Of a DNA stretch of 62,298 bases, positions 54,649-62,245 are shown in pieces (position 1 is the stretch's first letter; every line of letters starts with the position of its first letter). Position numbers and translations under genes: made by a program. The stretch comes from CAZBSE01 sp964578625 (GTDB lineage: Bacteria > Actinomycetota > Humimicrobiia > Humimicrobiales > Humimicrobiaceae). The notes beneath the pieces were generated by a model. It was given only the letters and a program-made list of their open reading frames with translations. It did no database searches and was not told where the DNA came from. The DNA lies in NCBI GenBank assembly GCA_964578625.1, contig CAZODQ010000009.1:1-62298 (forward strand), read 5' to 3'.

Positions 54649-55620
54649 ATGGAAAAAGACAAACAACATATCAATATAATTGGTTCGGATACCTTTAAAA
54701 AAATTACAAATGGAATGAGTAATTTGCAGAAAATAGGTATACAGATTGCAAAAGTTTTGGAACCAGCAGCTCAGCTTGGAAAAGTTATTCAAGGAATAAT
54801 GAACCATATTGCTGAAACAATTGATTTAAAGACTGTATCTGAAAGTATGGCTAAAATAGGAAAATTAATTGCTGGGTTTGCTAAAGTTGTAGACTTATTT
54901 TCATTTATAATGATAGAGATAGATTGGCCTCCTCCACTAGAAATTCAACCCAAGCATATGCTTGATATTATTGAAATCTATCAAAATAAAGGAGTGCTTG
55001 AAGCAAAAAAGTATACAGGTAATCTTTTAATTAAATTATATGATAAAGAAATGCTTATTAGATTGTTGAAATCTTGGAAGAGTAAAGAATGGCTAAGTAA
55101 AAGGACTTCAATTTTAGAAAATGTTATTAATGCCCATATTGAGGGAAAATATATACTATCTATTCCAGCAATGTTTCCACAAATTGAAGGTATAATTGTT
55201 GATGGTTATGGTCATACAGGGTGGTTCGATGAAAAAAAATTAAAAAAATATATTAATAAATTATATAAAGATGACGGTAAGAGTTTTTCTGTGGATGAAG
55301 TAATCAGCACTTTTTTATTAGGTACAGTATGGGCTAAATTTCAACATGGTACTAAAGCAAGCTCTTCTTTAAGCAGGCATGCAATATTACATGGTGCTGA
55401 TGTAACATATGGTACAGCAGAAAATTCATTGAAAACAATATTACTTTTTAATTATTTGCAGAAATCATTTAAGCTTATAAGTATTATTGGAAGTAATAAA
55501 TTTCATAAAATTGGATGTAATTATATCCTAAGAAGTAAAAAAGAAAAAAAATTTTATGAATCAGAAAACGAAGCAAAAAAAGATGGTAAAACAATTTGTA
55601 AAATTTGTTCTAGATTATAA
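54649..55620 (+). CDS. HEPN-like protein with Ada-type zinc tail
   Basis: A 323-aa protein, not in a named family. The N-terminal region has several long helices (LQKIGIQIAKVLEPAAQLG and similar). Near residue 243 lies SRHAILHGADVTYGT, an R-x4-H motif in a helical region as in HEPN ribonucleases. The last about 45 aa (GSNKFHKIGCNYIL and ICKICSR) match the Ada-like metal-binding fold with HxxC...CxxC ligands. A C-terminal zinc module plus an RNase-like site makes it a candidate effector of the nearby system. It follows the second nuclease gene after 79 nt on the same strand. Confidence 0.65.
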   Translation: MEKDKQHINIIGSDTFKKITNGMSNLQKIGIQIAKVLEPAAQLGKVIQGIMNHIAETIDLKTVSESMAKIGKLIAGFAKVVDLFSFIMIEIDWPPPLEIQPKHMLDIIEIYQNKGVLEAKKYTGNLLIKLYDKEMLIRLLKSWKSKEWLSKRTSILENVINAHIEGKYILSIPAMFPQIEGIIVDGYGHTGWFDEKKLKKYINKLYKDDGKSFSVDEVISTFLLGTVWAKFQHGTKASSSLSRHAILHGADVTYGTAENSLKTILLFNYLQKSFKLISIIGSNKFHKIGCNYILRSKKEKKFYESENEAKKDGKTICKICSRL

Positions 55621-55950
55621 TAAATAAATTATAGATATATATAATGTAATACTATCAAGAAACACTAACAAGCTGCTATTGTTCCTAAACAAGATTATCT
55701 GTCAAGAATAAACTTGTTAATTTCACTTTACAAAAATACTTAAGCAATAATCTTTAATATTAAATTTATATTCATATTTTTAATTTCTTGCTACTGACAA
55801 TATAAAGTAATCATATTGCCATAAAACCTACTTTTTTTATAAAATAATGTAAATTTTAAGCTAATACATCATTGTATATATGTGCAATTACATATATAAT
55901 TATTCAAAGGAATTCTTTTTTATTTACTCAAATTATTTTTTGAATTTAAG
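55621..55950. other. AT-rich intergenic region
   Basis: About 330 nt without a convincing gene or hairpin. It separates the defence unit from the DUF2958 gene. A weak AAGGAATTC box lies about 40 nt before that gene's start. Nothing else was seen. Confidence 0.5.
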
Positions 55951-56250
55951 ATGAAACTTTTGACAAAGGAATTAAAAAAGAAAATCCCGAAGCTTTATGA
56001 ACAGGACGGGCTTGGATACGATGCGGTAATTTACGCAAAACTATTCTGTCCCTGGAACCACTGGAAGTGGTTTATTCTTGAATATGATGGTAATGACCAG
56101 CTATTTTGTTATGTTAAAGGGGATTTTAACGAGTATGGTTATGTATCCCTTTTAGAGCTTGAGAGTATAAGAAGTCCTTTTGGACTTGGCATTGAGCGTG
56201 ACCTCTATTTTAAGCCTGTAAAGCTACGGGAATTATTGAGAAAAGTATAA
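55951..56250 (+). CDS. DUF2958 domain-containing protein
   Basis: A 99-aa protein with the DUF2958 features KKKIPKLYEQDGLGYDAVIY, AKLFCPWNHWKWFILEYDG and LGIERDLYFKPVKLRELL. The family is encoded mostly on plasmids and integrative elements and has no known activity. Its placement between the defence genes and the integrases supports a mobile-element origin. The codon use is richer in G and C than in the upstream spacer. Confidence 0.85.
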   Translation: MKLLTKELKKKIPKLYEQDGLGYDAVIYAKLFCPWNHWKWFILEYDGNDQLFCYVKGDFNEYGYVSLLELESIRSPFGLGIERDLYFKPVKLRELLRKV

Positions 56251-56454
56251 AAATTGAATTTTTATTAAGAAATTTATCGGTGTTAAAAAAAGTTATTTAT
56301 GCCTCTCATATTTGGCTCAGAATTTTAAAAAAGGGCACTAAGAAAGGCATTTTTACCCTTAAAAATTTTTTTAAAAAACATTAAAAAACCACTTGATTAA
56401 TCCAAGAGTTTTATGTATATTGAGTATAATTGGTAAGTTGTTTACTTAAATGCG

Positions 56455-56480
56455 AATCCCTTTAAGGGATTTTTTATTTT
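56455..56480 (+). terminator. Rho-independent terminator-like hairpin 1
   Basis: AATCCC and GGGATT pair around TTTAA and are followed by TTTTTTATTTTT. This is the best candidate terminator for the DUF2958 gene, about 200 nt after its stop. The 387-nt gap also has two further hairpins downstream. Confidence 0.6.
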
Positions 56481-56506
56481 TCCTGATTGATAATTAAATA
56501 AAATTA

Positions 56507-56541
56507 AAAAAGGGAATATGTTTCATACATATTCCCTTTTT
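56507..56541. terminator. Strong 14-bp hairpin 2
   Basis: A perfect 14-bp stem with AAAAAGGGAATATG and CATATTCCCTTTTT around a 7-nt loop TTTCATA. The A-run and T-run on each side would make it work in both directions. It resembles a bidirectional terminator or a recombination site. Confidence 0.6.
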
Positions 56542-56590
56542 ATTTGGGTAAAAATTTATTCCTGAAACACATTTAAAAAGTGAATATTAT

Positions 56591-56622
56591 AAAGAAAGCA
56601 CCGGTGTAAAGGTGCTTTCTTT
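56591..56622 (+). promoter_or_regulatory. Hairpin 3 abutting the integrase start
   Basis: A perfect 12-bp stem AAAGAAAGCACC/GGTGCTTTCTTT with an 8-nt loop ends exactly at an ATG and 15 nt before the chosen integrase start. It may act as an attenuator or hide an upstream start, keeping integrase expression low. Confidence 0.5.
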
Positions 56623-56637
56623 ATGGAAGGAGAAAAA

Positions 56638-57684
56638 ATGCAAGAGAATATAATTAGAAAACAGATGATGGGAGGTGTAGAGATGGGAACAACAACTGTT
56701 GAAGGATTTTCTATGGAGCATGAATACTATCTTAGGGTAAGAAAGCCAATATATAAAAAAGAAATAATTAATAGTTTCATAGTTAAACATCTTGCAAATA
56801 GAGCTGAAAATACAAGAATTGCATACAAGAGTACTTTAAGTAACTTTCTTGATGCGATGCCAAAAGAAAAAGATGGAGAAATAATTTTGGATGGTGACTC
56901 GATAAGAACTTATTTTTATAGTATGCAAAATTTGACCGATAAAATACAGACTTATCCTAGAAATAAAAAGTCAGCATTATGGAATAAAGCTTCAACAAGG
57001 AGAGTTAGACTAATGATGATTAGAAAATTTTTATTCTTTCTTTTTAAAGAGCAATATGCTGAGAATGATTTTAGTGGAGAAGTAAATGTACCCAGAAAAA
57101 TAATAGTAGCACAATATACTCCCAGCGATACCAAGATCAGTGAATTTTTTACTGCTTTAAATAATCTGTATAAGAAGGAAAAAGAGAGATTAAAATTTTA
57201 TACCATCTTTAAAATGTATGCATTAACTGGTTTTAGAAAAATGGAAGCTGTTAATCTTAATTACGATGACATTGATTTTGAGAGAAGCACTATCTATCTA
57301 CGGAATACTAAAAGCACTGAAAATGATACATTTCCTATAGGAAAACAGTTAAAGCAGCTTCTTAGTAATTATATAGATGAGTTTAAGGTTACTGATGGTC
57401 CATTATTTAGAGGTAAATGCGGAAAAAATGGCATAATAAGAATTTATGATTCTGTTGTAGAAAGAAATTTTAACAAAATTAAAAAACTGGCAGATTTGCC
57501 AGCTGGATTTACTATCCAATCTATAAGAAGATATGCCATTGACCGTTGGAGACGTAATGGTGCAGATATTTATACCCTTAAAAAGCTTGCCAGGCATAGG
57601 GACATAAATACCACATATTTGTATTGTAATGTTAAAGATGAGGAGTTGATGGATGTACTGGATAAAAAAGATTTTGATTTTTAA
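56638..57684 (+). CDS. Phage-type tyrosine recombinase/integrase
   Basis: A 348-aa integrase with the SAM-like core-binding domain (NTRIAYKSTLSNFLDAM) and the catalytic domain: TGFRKMEAV (Arg), FTIQSIRRYAIDRW in the His-x-x-Arg position (with Ser/Ile in place of the His, a divergence), ARHRDINTTYLYC (His and Tyr). Two in-frame ATGs have SD sequences: this one (GAAGGAG) and one 45 nt later (GGGAGGTG), so the start is uncertain. It ends 4 nt inside the convergent recombinase gene. Confidence 0.9.
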   Translation: MQENIIRKQMMGGVEMGTTTVEGFSMEHEYYLRVRKPIYKKEIINSFIVKHLANRAENTRIAYKSTLSNFLDAMPKEKDGEIILDGDSIRTYFYSMQNLTDKIQTYPRNKKSALWNKASTRRVRLMMIRKFLFFLFKEQYAENDFSGEVNVPRKIIVAQYTPSDTKISEFFTALNNLYKKEKERLKFYTIFKMYALTGFRKMEAVNLNYDDIDFERSTIYLRNTKSTENDTFPIGKQLKQLLSNYIDEFKVTDGPLFRGKCGKNGIIRIYDSVVERNFNKIKKLADLPAGFTIQSIRRYAIDRWRRNGADIYTLKKLARHRDINTTYLYCNVKDEELMDVLDKKDFDF

Positions 57685-58568
57685 AGAAGGTCAACGCTGT
57701 CCCGAAGATTCTTGTTTGTCACATGCAGGTAAATTTCGGTTGATTCTATAGACCTGTGGCCGAGCAGGCTCTTTATCTTATATAGGTTGACGTTCTTATT
57801 CAGCAGCCGTGTGGCAAACGTATGCCGCAATGTGTGGACTGAATAGCCTTTGCCTGCTAACCCAGCAAGATTTAAATAGAATTTGTAAAGGCCATCTAAA
57901 CTGTTCTTTGACAATCTGGTTCCTTTTTCATTTATAAACAGTGCATTGTCTTTCAAAGGTAGACGCTGGGCAAAGTAGGCATCAAGAAGGTTCATGACCC
58001 TGTCGTGCAGGGGTACTGTCCGGTCAGTCTTGTTCTTAGGATTTCTAATTACTATATATTTCTGGCCTAAGTTTACATCTTGCCAATTAAGGTGCAGTAA
58101 TTCAGACTTCCGGATGCCTGAATATGCAAAGAGGGTTAGGATTAACTTATCCCTTACTTTGAACTTTAACTTTCGTTTCGACAATGCCCTGTCTGGCGCA
58201 GTGAGAAGTTTTTCCAGTTCTATGTCGTTTAAAAACTTCGGAAGTTTTTTATTTACAACTGGCTTCTTAATCTGGAGAGCCGGATTTTTAGGAATAGCTT
58301 CCGTCATAAGCAGGTAACTGAAAAAGCTTTTGATCACTGCAATCTTATTGCCCATAGAAGAGGGGATAAGGTTAGATTTTTCTTTTATAAATTCCAGGTA
58401 TGACCTTATGTGGCTGGTCTTAACTTCAGCCGGTTCAGTTACATTGAATTTGCTTTTTAAAAAATTTGACAGTTTGGTAAGGTCAGCCCTGTATTTAATA
58501 TTAGTGTTAGAGGAGGTGTTTTTTTCTATGCTGAGATACTTTAGAAAACTATTCAGATGATGCTGCAT
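57681..58568 (-). CDS. XerC/D-like tyrosine recombinase
   Basis: A 295-aa recombinase with both domains: the N-terminal SAM-like domain and the catalytic residues Arg in YSGIRKSEL, His-x-x-Arg in HTLRHTFATRL, His in LGHRSIEST and Tyr in EIYLHV. This is the XerD/IntI-like class. It is convergent with the integrase (4-nt overlap) and stands at the right edge of the island. Composition is closer to the core genome than that of its neighbour. A dimer-resolution or cassette-capture role is possible. Confidence 0.93.
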   Translation of the reverse strand: MQHHLNSFLKYLSIEKNTSSNTNIKYRADLTKLSNFLKSKFNVTEPAEVKTSHIRSYLEFIKEKSNLIPSSMGNKIAVIKSFFSYLLMTEAIPKNPALQIKKPVVNKKLPKFLNDIELEKLLTAPDRALSKRKLKFKVRDKLILTLFAYSGIRKSELLHLNWQDVNLGQKYIVIRNPKNKTDRTVPLHDRVMNLLDAYFAQRLPLKDNALFINEKGTRLSKNSLDGLYKFYLNLAGLAGKGYSVHTLRHTFATRLLNKNVNLYKIKSLLGHRSIESTEIYLHVTNKNLRDSVDLL

Positions 58569-58816
58569 AATAAGCCCTGCCTTTCCTGTTAAAAGGTTGT
58601 TAATTGGCTTATTCCATGGGAGGTAAAGACTTTAAGGGAAAAAGCAGATATAACTCGGCTTACAGGCTAACTCCAGTTTTTTCTTATCTCCAATTGCTAA
58701 AAATCCTAAAAATCTAATTTTAAATTAAGAAATGGGTTTTTATTTATCATATAACCTATAATAAATAATAAGATAATAGTAGTATATAATATAAAAATGG
58801 CATGGCCACTAACCAG

Positions 58817-59504
58817 TAAACCTATATGAAAGCAGAGAGAATATGAATTTATCATTTTATGGGGCTGATAGGGAAATAAAAGAAAAAAGTAAAAAATCAA
58901 AAGGCCAATTAATTAAGAGGGAAGATAGTATATTGGTGGTTGTTGATGTCCAGGAAAGGTTGGTACCCGTTATCAGTAACCACAATAAAATGATAGAAAA
59001 TATGGTTAGATTAATCCGATTTGCAAAAATAATTGACATGCCTGTAGTATTGATTGAACAAGAAAAGTTAGGGGATACAATTAAGGAAATCAAAGCGGAA
59101 TTACCCGGTTTGATGCCAATTAAAAAGATTGAATTTAGTGCATGTAAGAACAGCAGATTTATTAAAAAATTACATGAACTTTCAAGGAGTAATATTATTC
59201 TCGCGGGTGTTGAGACACATGTTTGTATTACCCAGACCGCTCTTGAGTTACTGCCTGGATTTAATGTTCATGTTGTTGGCGATGCGACATCATCACGGTC
59301 AATGGAGGACAGGGATATAGCATTGCAGCGTTTAAGCCAAAGCGGAGTAGTTGTAAGCTCAACGGAAATGGTTATTTACGAGCTTCTGGAAAGGGCTGGA
59401 ACCAGTGAATTTAAAAAAGTTCTTGATCTAATTAAAAAAGCTAAACCTATATGAAAGAAGATGGAATATGAATTTATCATTTTATGGAGCTGCCAGGGAA
59501 GTAA
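58817..59504 (+). repeat. 63-bp direct repeat around two gene starts
   Basis: Copies at 58817-58879 and 59442-59504 are about 89% identical (7 mismatches). Each covers AAACCTATATGAAAG, the RBS, the ATG and the first about 11 codons (MNLSFYGA). Copy B sits where it belongs: it contains the end of the isochorismatase gene (AAACCTATATGA) and the beginning of the beta-CASP gene. Copy A supplies the start of the isochorismatase gene. The unit length is 625 bp. Confidence 0.9.
58843..59454 (+). CDS. Isochorismatase-family hydrolase with borrowed start
   Basis: A 203-aa cysteine hydrolase. The family begins near residue 25 with ILVVVDVQERL (catalytic Asp), then has SACKNSRF in the Lys position and ILAGVETHVCIT, whose Cys is the nucleophile. 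The first about 13 residues (MNLSFYGADREIK) are not isochorismatase-like: they copy the first residues of the following beta-CASP protein because of the 63-bp duplication. The substrate is unknown; a nicotinamidase-like or related amidase is possible. The stop is 13 nt before the next gene start, so the two are co-transcribed. Confidence 0.88.
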   Translation: MNLSFYGADREIKEKSKKSKGQLIKREDSILVVVDVQERLVPVISNHNKMIENMVRLIRFAKIIDMPVVLIEQEKLGDTIKEIKAELPGLMPIKKIEFSACKNSRFIKKLHELSRSNIILAGVETHVCITQTALELLPGFNVHVVGDATSSRSMEDRDIALQRLSQSGVVVSSTEMVIYELLERAGTSEFKKVLDLIKKAKPI

Positions 59505-60856
59505 CCGGGAGCTGCTATTGTTTAGAATCAAACGGAAAAAAGTTTCTTATAGATTGCGGCTTGCAGCAGGGGCAGGATGAAAAGGACGACCAGAGGCTGC
59601 CGTTTGACGGGAGGGATATAGATTTCGTTATACTTACCCACGCCCATATTGACCACAGCGGAAGGCTGCCGCTACTGGCCAGGGAAGGGTTTAGCGGAAA
59701 TATATATGCAACCAGCGCCACCTGTGATCTGATTCCGGTAATGCTAAAGGACAGCGCGCAGATCCAGGAGATGGATGCAAAGTGGAAAAACAGAAAGGCT
59801 AGGAAGTTAGGTAAAAATGAAGTGGCCCCCTTATACACCGTAGCAGATGCTGAGGACACCCTTAAATTTCTTGTGCCGTGTGACTATGGTGAGACTAGTG
59901 AAATAAGCAGCGGGATCAGGTTTAACTTCGTGGATGCCGGCCATATTCTGGGTTCGGCATCGGTAGAGTTATTTTTAACTGAAGGGGGGAAGGACAAAAA
60001 GATTGTCTTTTCCGGGGATATAGGAAATAGCAGACAGCCCATAATAAAGGACCCCCGGTATATAGAAGAGGCGGACTATGTGGTCATGGAATCAACATAC
60101 GGGAATAGAAGACATGAGAGCAGCGATGATTATGCACTGGACCTGGCAAAAATCATAGACCAAACTCTATTAGGAGGCGGAAATGTTATCATACCCTCAT
60201 TTGCCCTGGGCAGGACACAGGGAATCCTTTATATATTTAGCGAAATAAAAAAAAGAGGACTTGTCAAAAACTCTAATTTCCCTGTTTATGTTGACAGTCC
60301 CCTGGCATCAGAGATCACAAGAATATATGAGGATGACCTGGTAGCTTATGCAGATCGGGAGACAATGGGGATAATTAAAAAAGGTTCAAATCCGCTTACC
60401 TTTAAGAATTTAGCTTTTACTGATTCAGCCGACCAGTCAAAGGCCTTAAATGATGATCCCGAGCCCAAGGTGATCATCTCATCCAGCGGGATGTGCGAGG
60501 GGGGCAGAATTGGCCATCATTTAATACACAATCTCTGGAAAAAAGAATGCTCTATTGTCTTTGTCGGTTTTCAGGCTTACGGGACACTGGGAAGAAAAAT
60601 CCTTGACGGCGCAGAGAGGGTGGAAGTTTTTGAAGAAGAAATAGCAGTTAATGCAACCATTTATAATTTTACCGGACTGTCCGCCCATGCAGACCGGGAC
60701 GGACTGTTAAAGTGGATAAATAGTTTTACAAGGAAACCGGATAAAGTTTTTATTACCCATGGAGAGGACTCTGTTTGTGAGCAATTTGCCGGATCTCTAG
60801 AAGGGGTGGGATTTTCGGCTGTAGCTCCTTTGTATAAATCAGTATATGAACTGTGA
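59468..60856 (+). CDS. Beta-CASP metallo-beta-lactamase ribonuclease
   Basis: A 462-aa beta-CASP nuclease of the CPSF73/RNase J superfamily, probably an RNA processing enzyme. The zinc motif is THAHIDHSG (H58, H60, D62, H63), followed by the GHILGSASV, SGDIGN and VMESTYGNR stretches. The beta-CASP domain has IIPSFALGRTQ and the late VIISSSGMCEGGR, and it ends with THGE (a further metal His). It lacks the KH domain seen in archaeal homologs. The start is ATG with AGATGGA just before it. Confidence 0.95.
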   Translation: MNLSFYGAAREVTGSCYCLESNGKKFLIDCGLQQGQDEKDDQRLPFDGRDIDFVILTHAHIDHSGRLPLLAREGFSGNIYATSATCDLIPVMLKDSAQIQEMDAKWKNRKARKLGKNEVAPLYTVADAEDTLKFLVPCDYGETSEISSGIRFNFVDAGHILGSASVELFLTEGGKDKKIVFSGDIGNSRQPIIKDPRYIEEADYVVMESTYGNRRHESSDDYALDLAKIIDQTLLGGGNVIIPSFALGRTQGILYIFSEIKKRGLVKNSNFPVYVDSPLASEITRIYEDDLVAYADRETMGIIKKGSNPLTFKNLAFTDSADQSKALNDDPEPKVIISSSGMCEGGRIGHHLIHNLWKKECSIVFVGFQAYGTLGRKILDGAERVEVFEEEIAVNATIYNFTGLSAHADRDGLLKWINSFTRKPDKVFITHGEDSVCEQFAGSLEGVGFSAVAPLYKSVYEL

Positions 60857-60879
60857 AAGGGCAGATTGGAGGTTTACAG

Positions 60880-61374
60880 GTGGCAATATTTAAAAATAAG
60901 TCTTCAAAGGATAAAGAAGTCAGGATACTCACGAAGAAGGAAATGGCCAGGCTTGAGAAAAAGCAAAGGCAAAAGCAAAAATATATCCCGAGAGATATAA
61001 AAAGAATGGTCGATGCCAATTGTGCCAAGACTGCTAAATGTCCTAATTGCGGTGAGGTTTCTGAACGCTGGGTAAATCTCTGGCCTGATAAAAGTATTGT
61101 TACTGTGGATTACAGCTGCAAAAGATGCGGATGGCAGGCAAGAAGTAAGAATATGCTTTACCCCAAAAAGGTTAGAGAAATGGTCAGAAATGCTTCATCT
61201 ATAGGTATGAAAACCTGGAGGGGTATAATATTAATCTGCCCCAAGTGTAACTCCAGCCGGGTGAAACTTATAATAGAGCCCGAGTATATAAAACAAGATA
61301 TGGTAACTGTCAATTACAAATGTAGTAATTGCGGCTGGGGAGCACTGTTCACTTTAAGTATAGTTAGAGAATAA
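60880..61374 (+). CDS. Double zinc-ribbon protein
   Basis: A 164-aa basic protein with an N-terminal Lys/Arg/Gln-rich helix (KKQRQKQKYIPRDIKR) and two zinc ribbons: CPNCGEVSERW/CKRCGW and CPKCNSSRVKL/CSNCGW, each of the CxxC...CxxC TFIIS- or RPA12-like kind. The GTG start is preferred because GGAGG lies 7 nt before it; a GTG overlapping the previous stop is an alternative. A nucleic-acid-binding role is inferred. It is linked to the beta-CASP gene upstream. Confidence 0.72.
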   Translation: MAIFKNKSSKDKEVRILTKKEMARLEKKQRQKQKYIPRDIKRMVDANCAKTAKCPNCGEVSERWVNLWPDKSIVTVDYSCKRCGWQARSKNMLYPKKVREMVRNASSIGMKTWRGIILICPKCNSSRVKLIIEPEYIKQDMVTVNYKCSNCGWGALFTLSIVRE

Positions 61375-61390
61375 ATAATATTTTTTAGTT

Positions 61391-62185
61391 ATGCAAACAC
61401 TAAGAAAAATCTTTGATTTTCTTATACTTCTGTTTATCGAAAGATGGTATTATTATTTAACCTTTTTTATATTCATCTTTACGATTGATATACTTCTTAA
61501 AATATATTTCAATAATCTGCTTGGTTGGTATGGGGAAAGAAAAGTTGCTAGTATCCTTTTAAAATTAAATCCAGAAAAATATAAGGTTATAAATAACTTA
61601 ATGGTTAAAGCCGAAGGCAGTACAACACAAATAGATCATTTGGTAATCTCAAATTTCGGGATTTTTATAATAGAATCCAAGAATTATTATGGTTGGATAA
61701 CAGGAAATGACTATGGTAATTGGAGTCTTACAATCTATAAATTTGAACGGAGAATTGGCAATCCTATAATTCAAAATTATATTCATATGAAGGTAATAAG
61801 AAGTCTATTAAAAGATTACCCTGATATATCTTACTACCCCATAGTTGTTTTTACCAAAAGGTCAATTTTTAATGTCAATACGAAGACGGATGTTGTATAT
61901 ATTACAGATCTCCTGGCTACTATAAGAGAGTATCAAAATGAAGTTATTTCAGATTATACAAGAGACGAAGTCTATAGATATTTAGTTAGTTTGAATATTA
62001 AAGAAAGAAGAATAAGAAAAGAACATATACTAAGAATCAAAGAGAAAAAAAGTAATAATAAAATTAAAATACAGAATGGCATATGTCCTAAATGCGGAGG
62101 TTTGTTAGTTATAAGAAATGGTAGATATGGTAAATTTAAAGGGTGCACAAATTTCCCTGAATGTAGATTTACTACTAATTTATAA
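61391..62185 (+). CDS. NERD-domain protein with topoisomerase-type zinc finger
   Basis: A 264-aa membrane-associated nuclease-like protein. One N-terminal transmembrane helix (about residues 20-38) is followed by a NERD domain: GWYGERKVASILLKL (Glu), then TQIDHLVISNFGIFIIESKNY, which has the D...ExK of a PDDEXK-like fold. It ends with a C4 zinc finger CPKCGGLLVIRNG and GCTNFPEC, as in bacterial topoisomerase I tails. It is the last complete gene of the window. Its role is unknown; NERD proteins often link to DNA uptake or phage defence. Confidence 0.88.
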   Translation: MQTLRKIFDFLILLFIERWYYYLTFFIFIFTIDILLKIYFNNLLGWYGERKVASILLKLNPEKYKVINNLMVKAEGSTTQIDHLVISNFGIFIIESKNYYGWITGNDYGNWSLTIYKFERRIGNPIIQNYIHMKVIRSLLKDYPDISYYPIVVFTKRSIFNVNTKTDVVYITDLLATIREYQNEVISDYTRDEVYRYLVSLNIKERRIRKEHILRIKEKKSNNKIKIQNGICPKCGGLLVIRNGRYGKFKGCTNFPECRFTTNL

Positions 62186-62245
62186 AAAGTAGATTGTGCT
62201 AGTAATATTTCTTACTAAGTTTTTAAGCATATTTTTTGTTTATAA

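Larger units (their letters stand above)
30600..58600. mobile_element. Putative integrated genomic island (defence/accessory)
   Basis: Core operons stop at about 30.55 kb, and the next 28 kb have phage/plasmid and defence content: a D5-type primase-helicase at the left, DUF2958 and two convergent tyrosine recombinases at the right, a third recombinase inside, and many restriction-like, SIR2-like and HTH genes with long AT-rich spacers. The edges are not proven. A shared 11-mer (ATAACTCGGCT) at 30754-30764 and 58650-58660 sits close to both expected ends, but it is short. No tRNA gene is seen at either end. The region could be several elements accreted together. Confidence 0.5.

Noticed and set aside
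30600..58600. CRISPR array within the island
   Set aside because: No regularly spaced identical repeats and no cas genes were seen. The spacer repeats are diverged and separated by kilobases.
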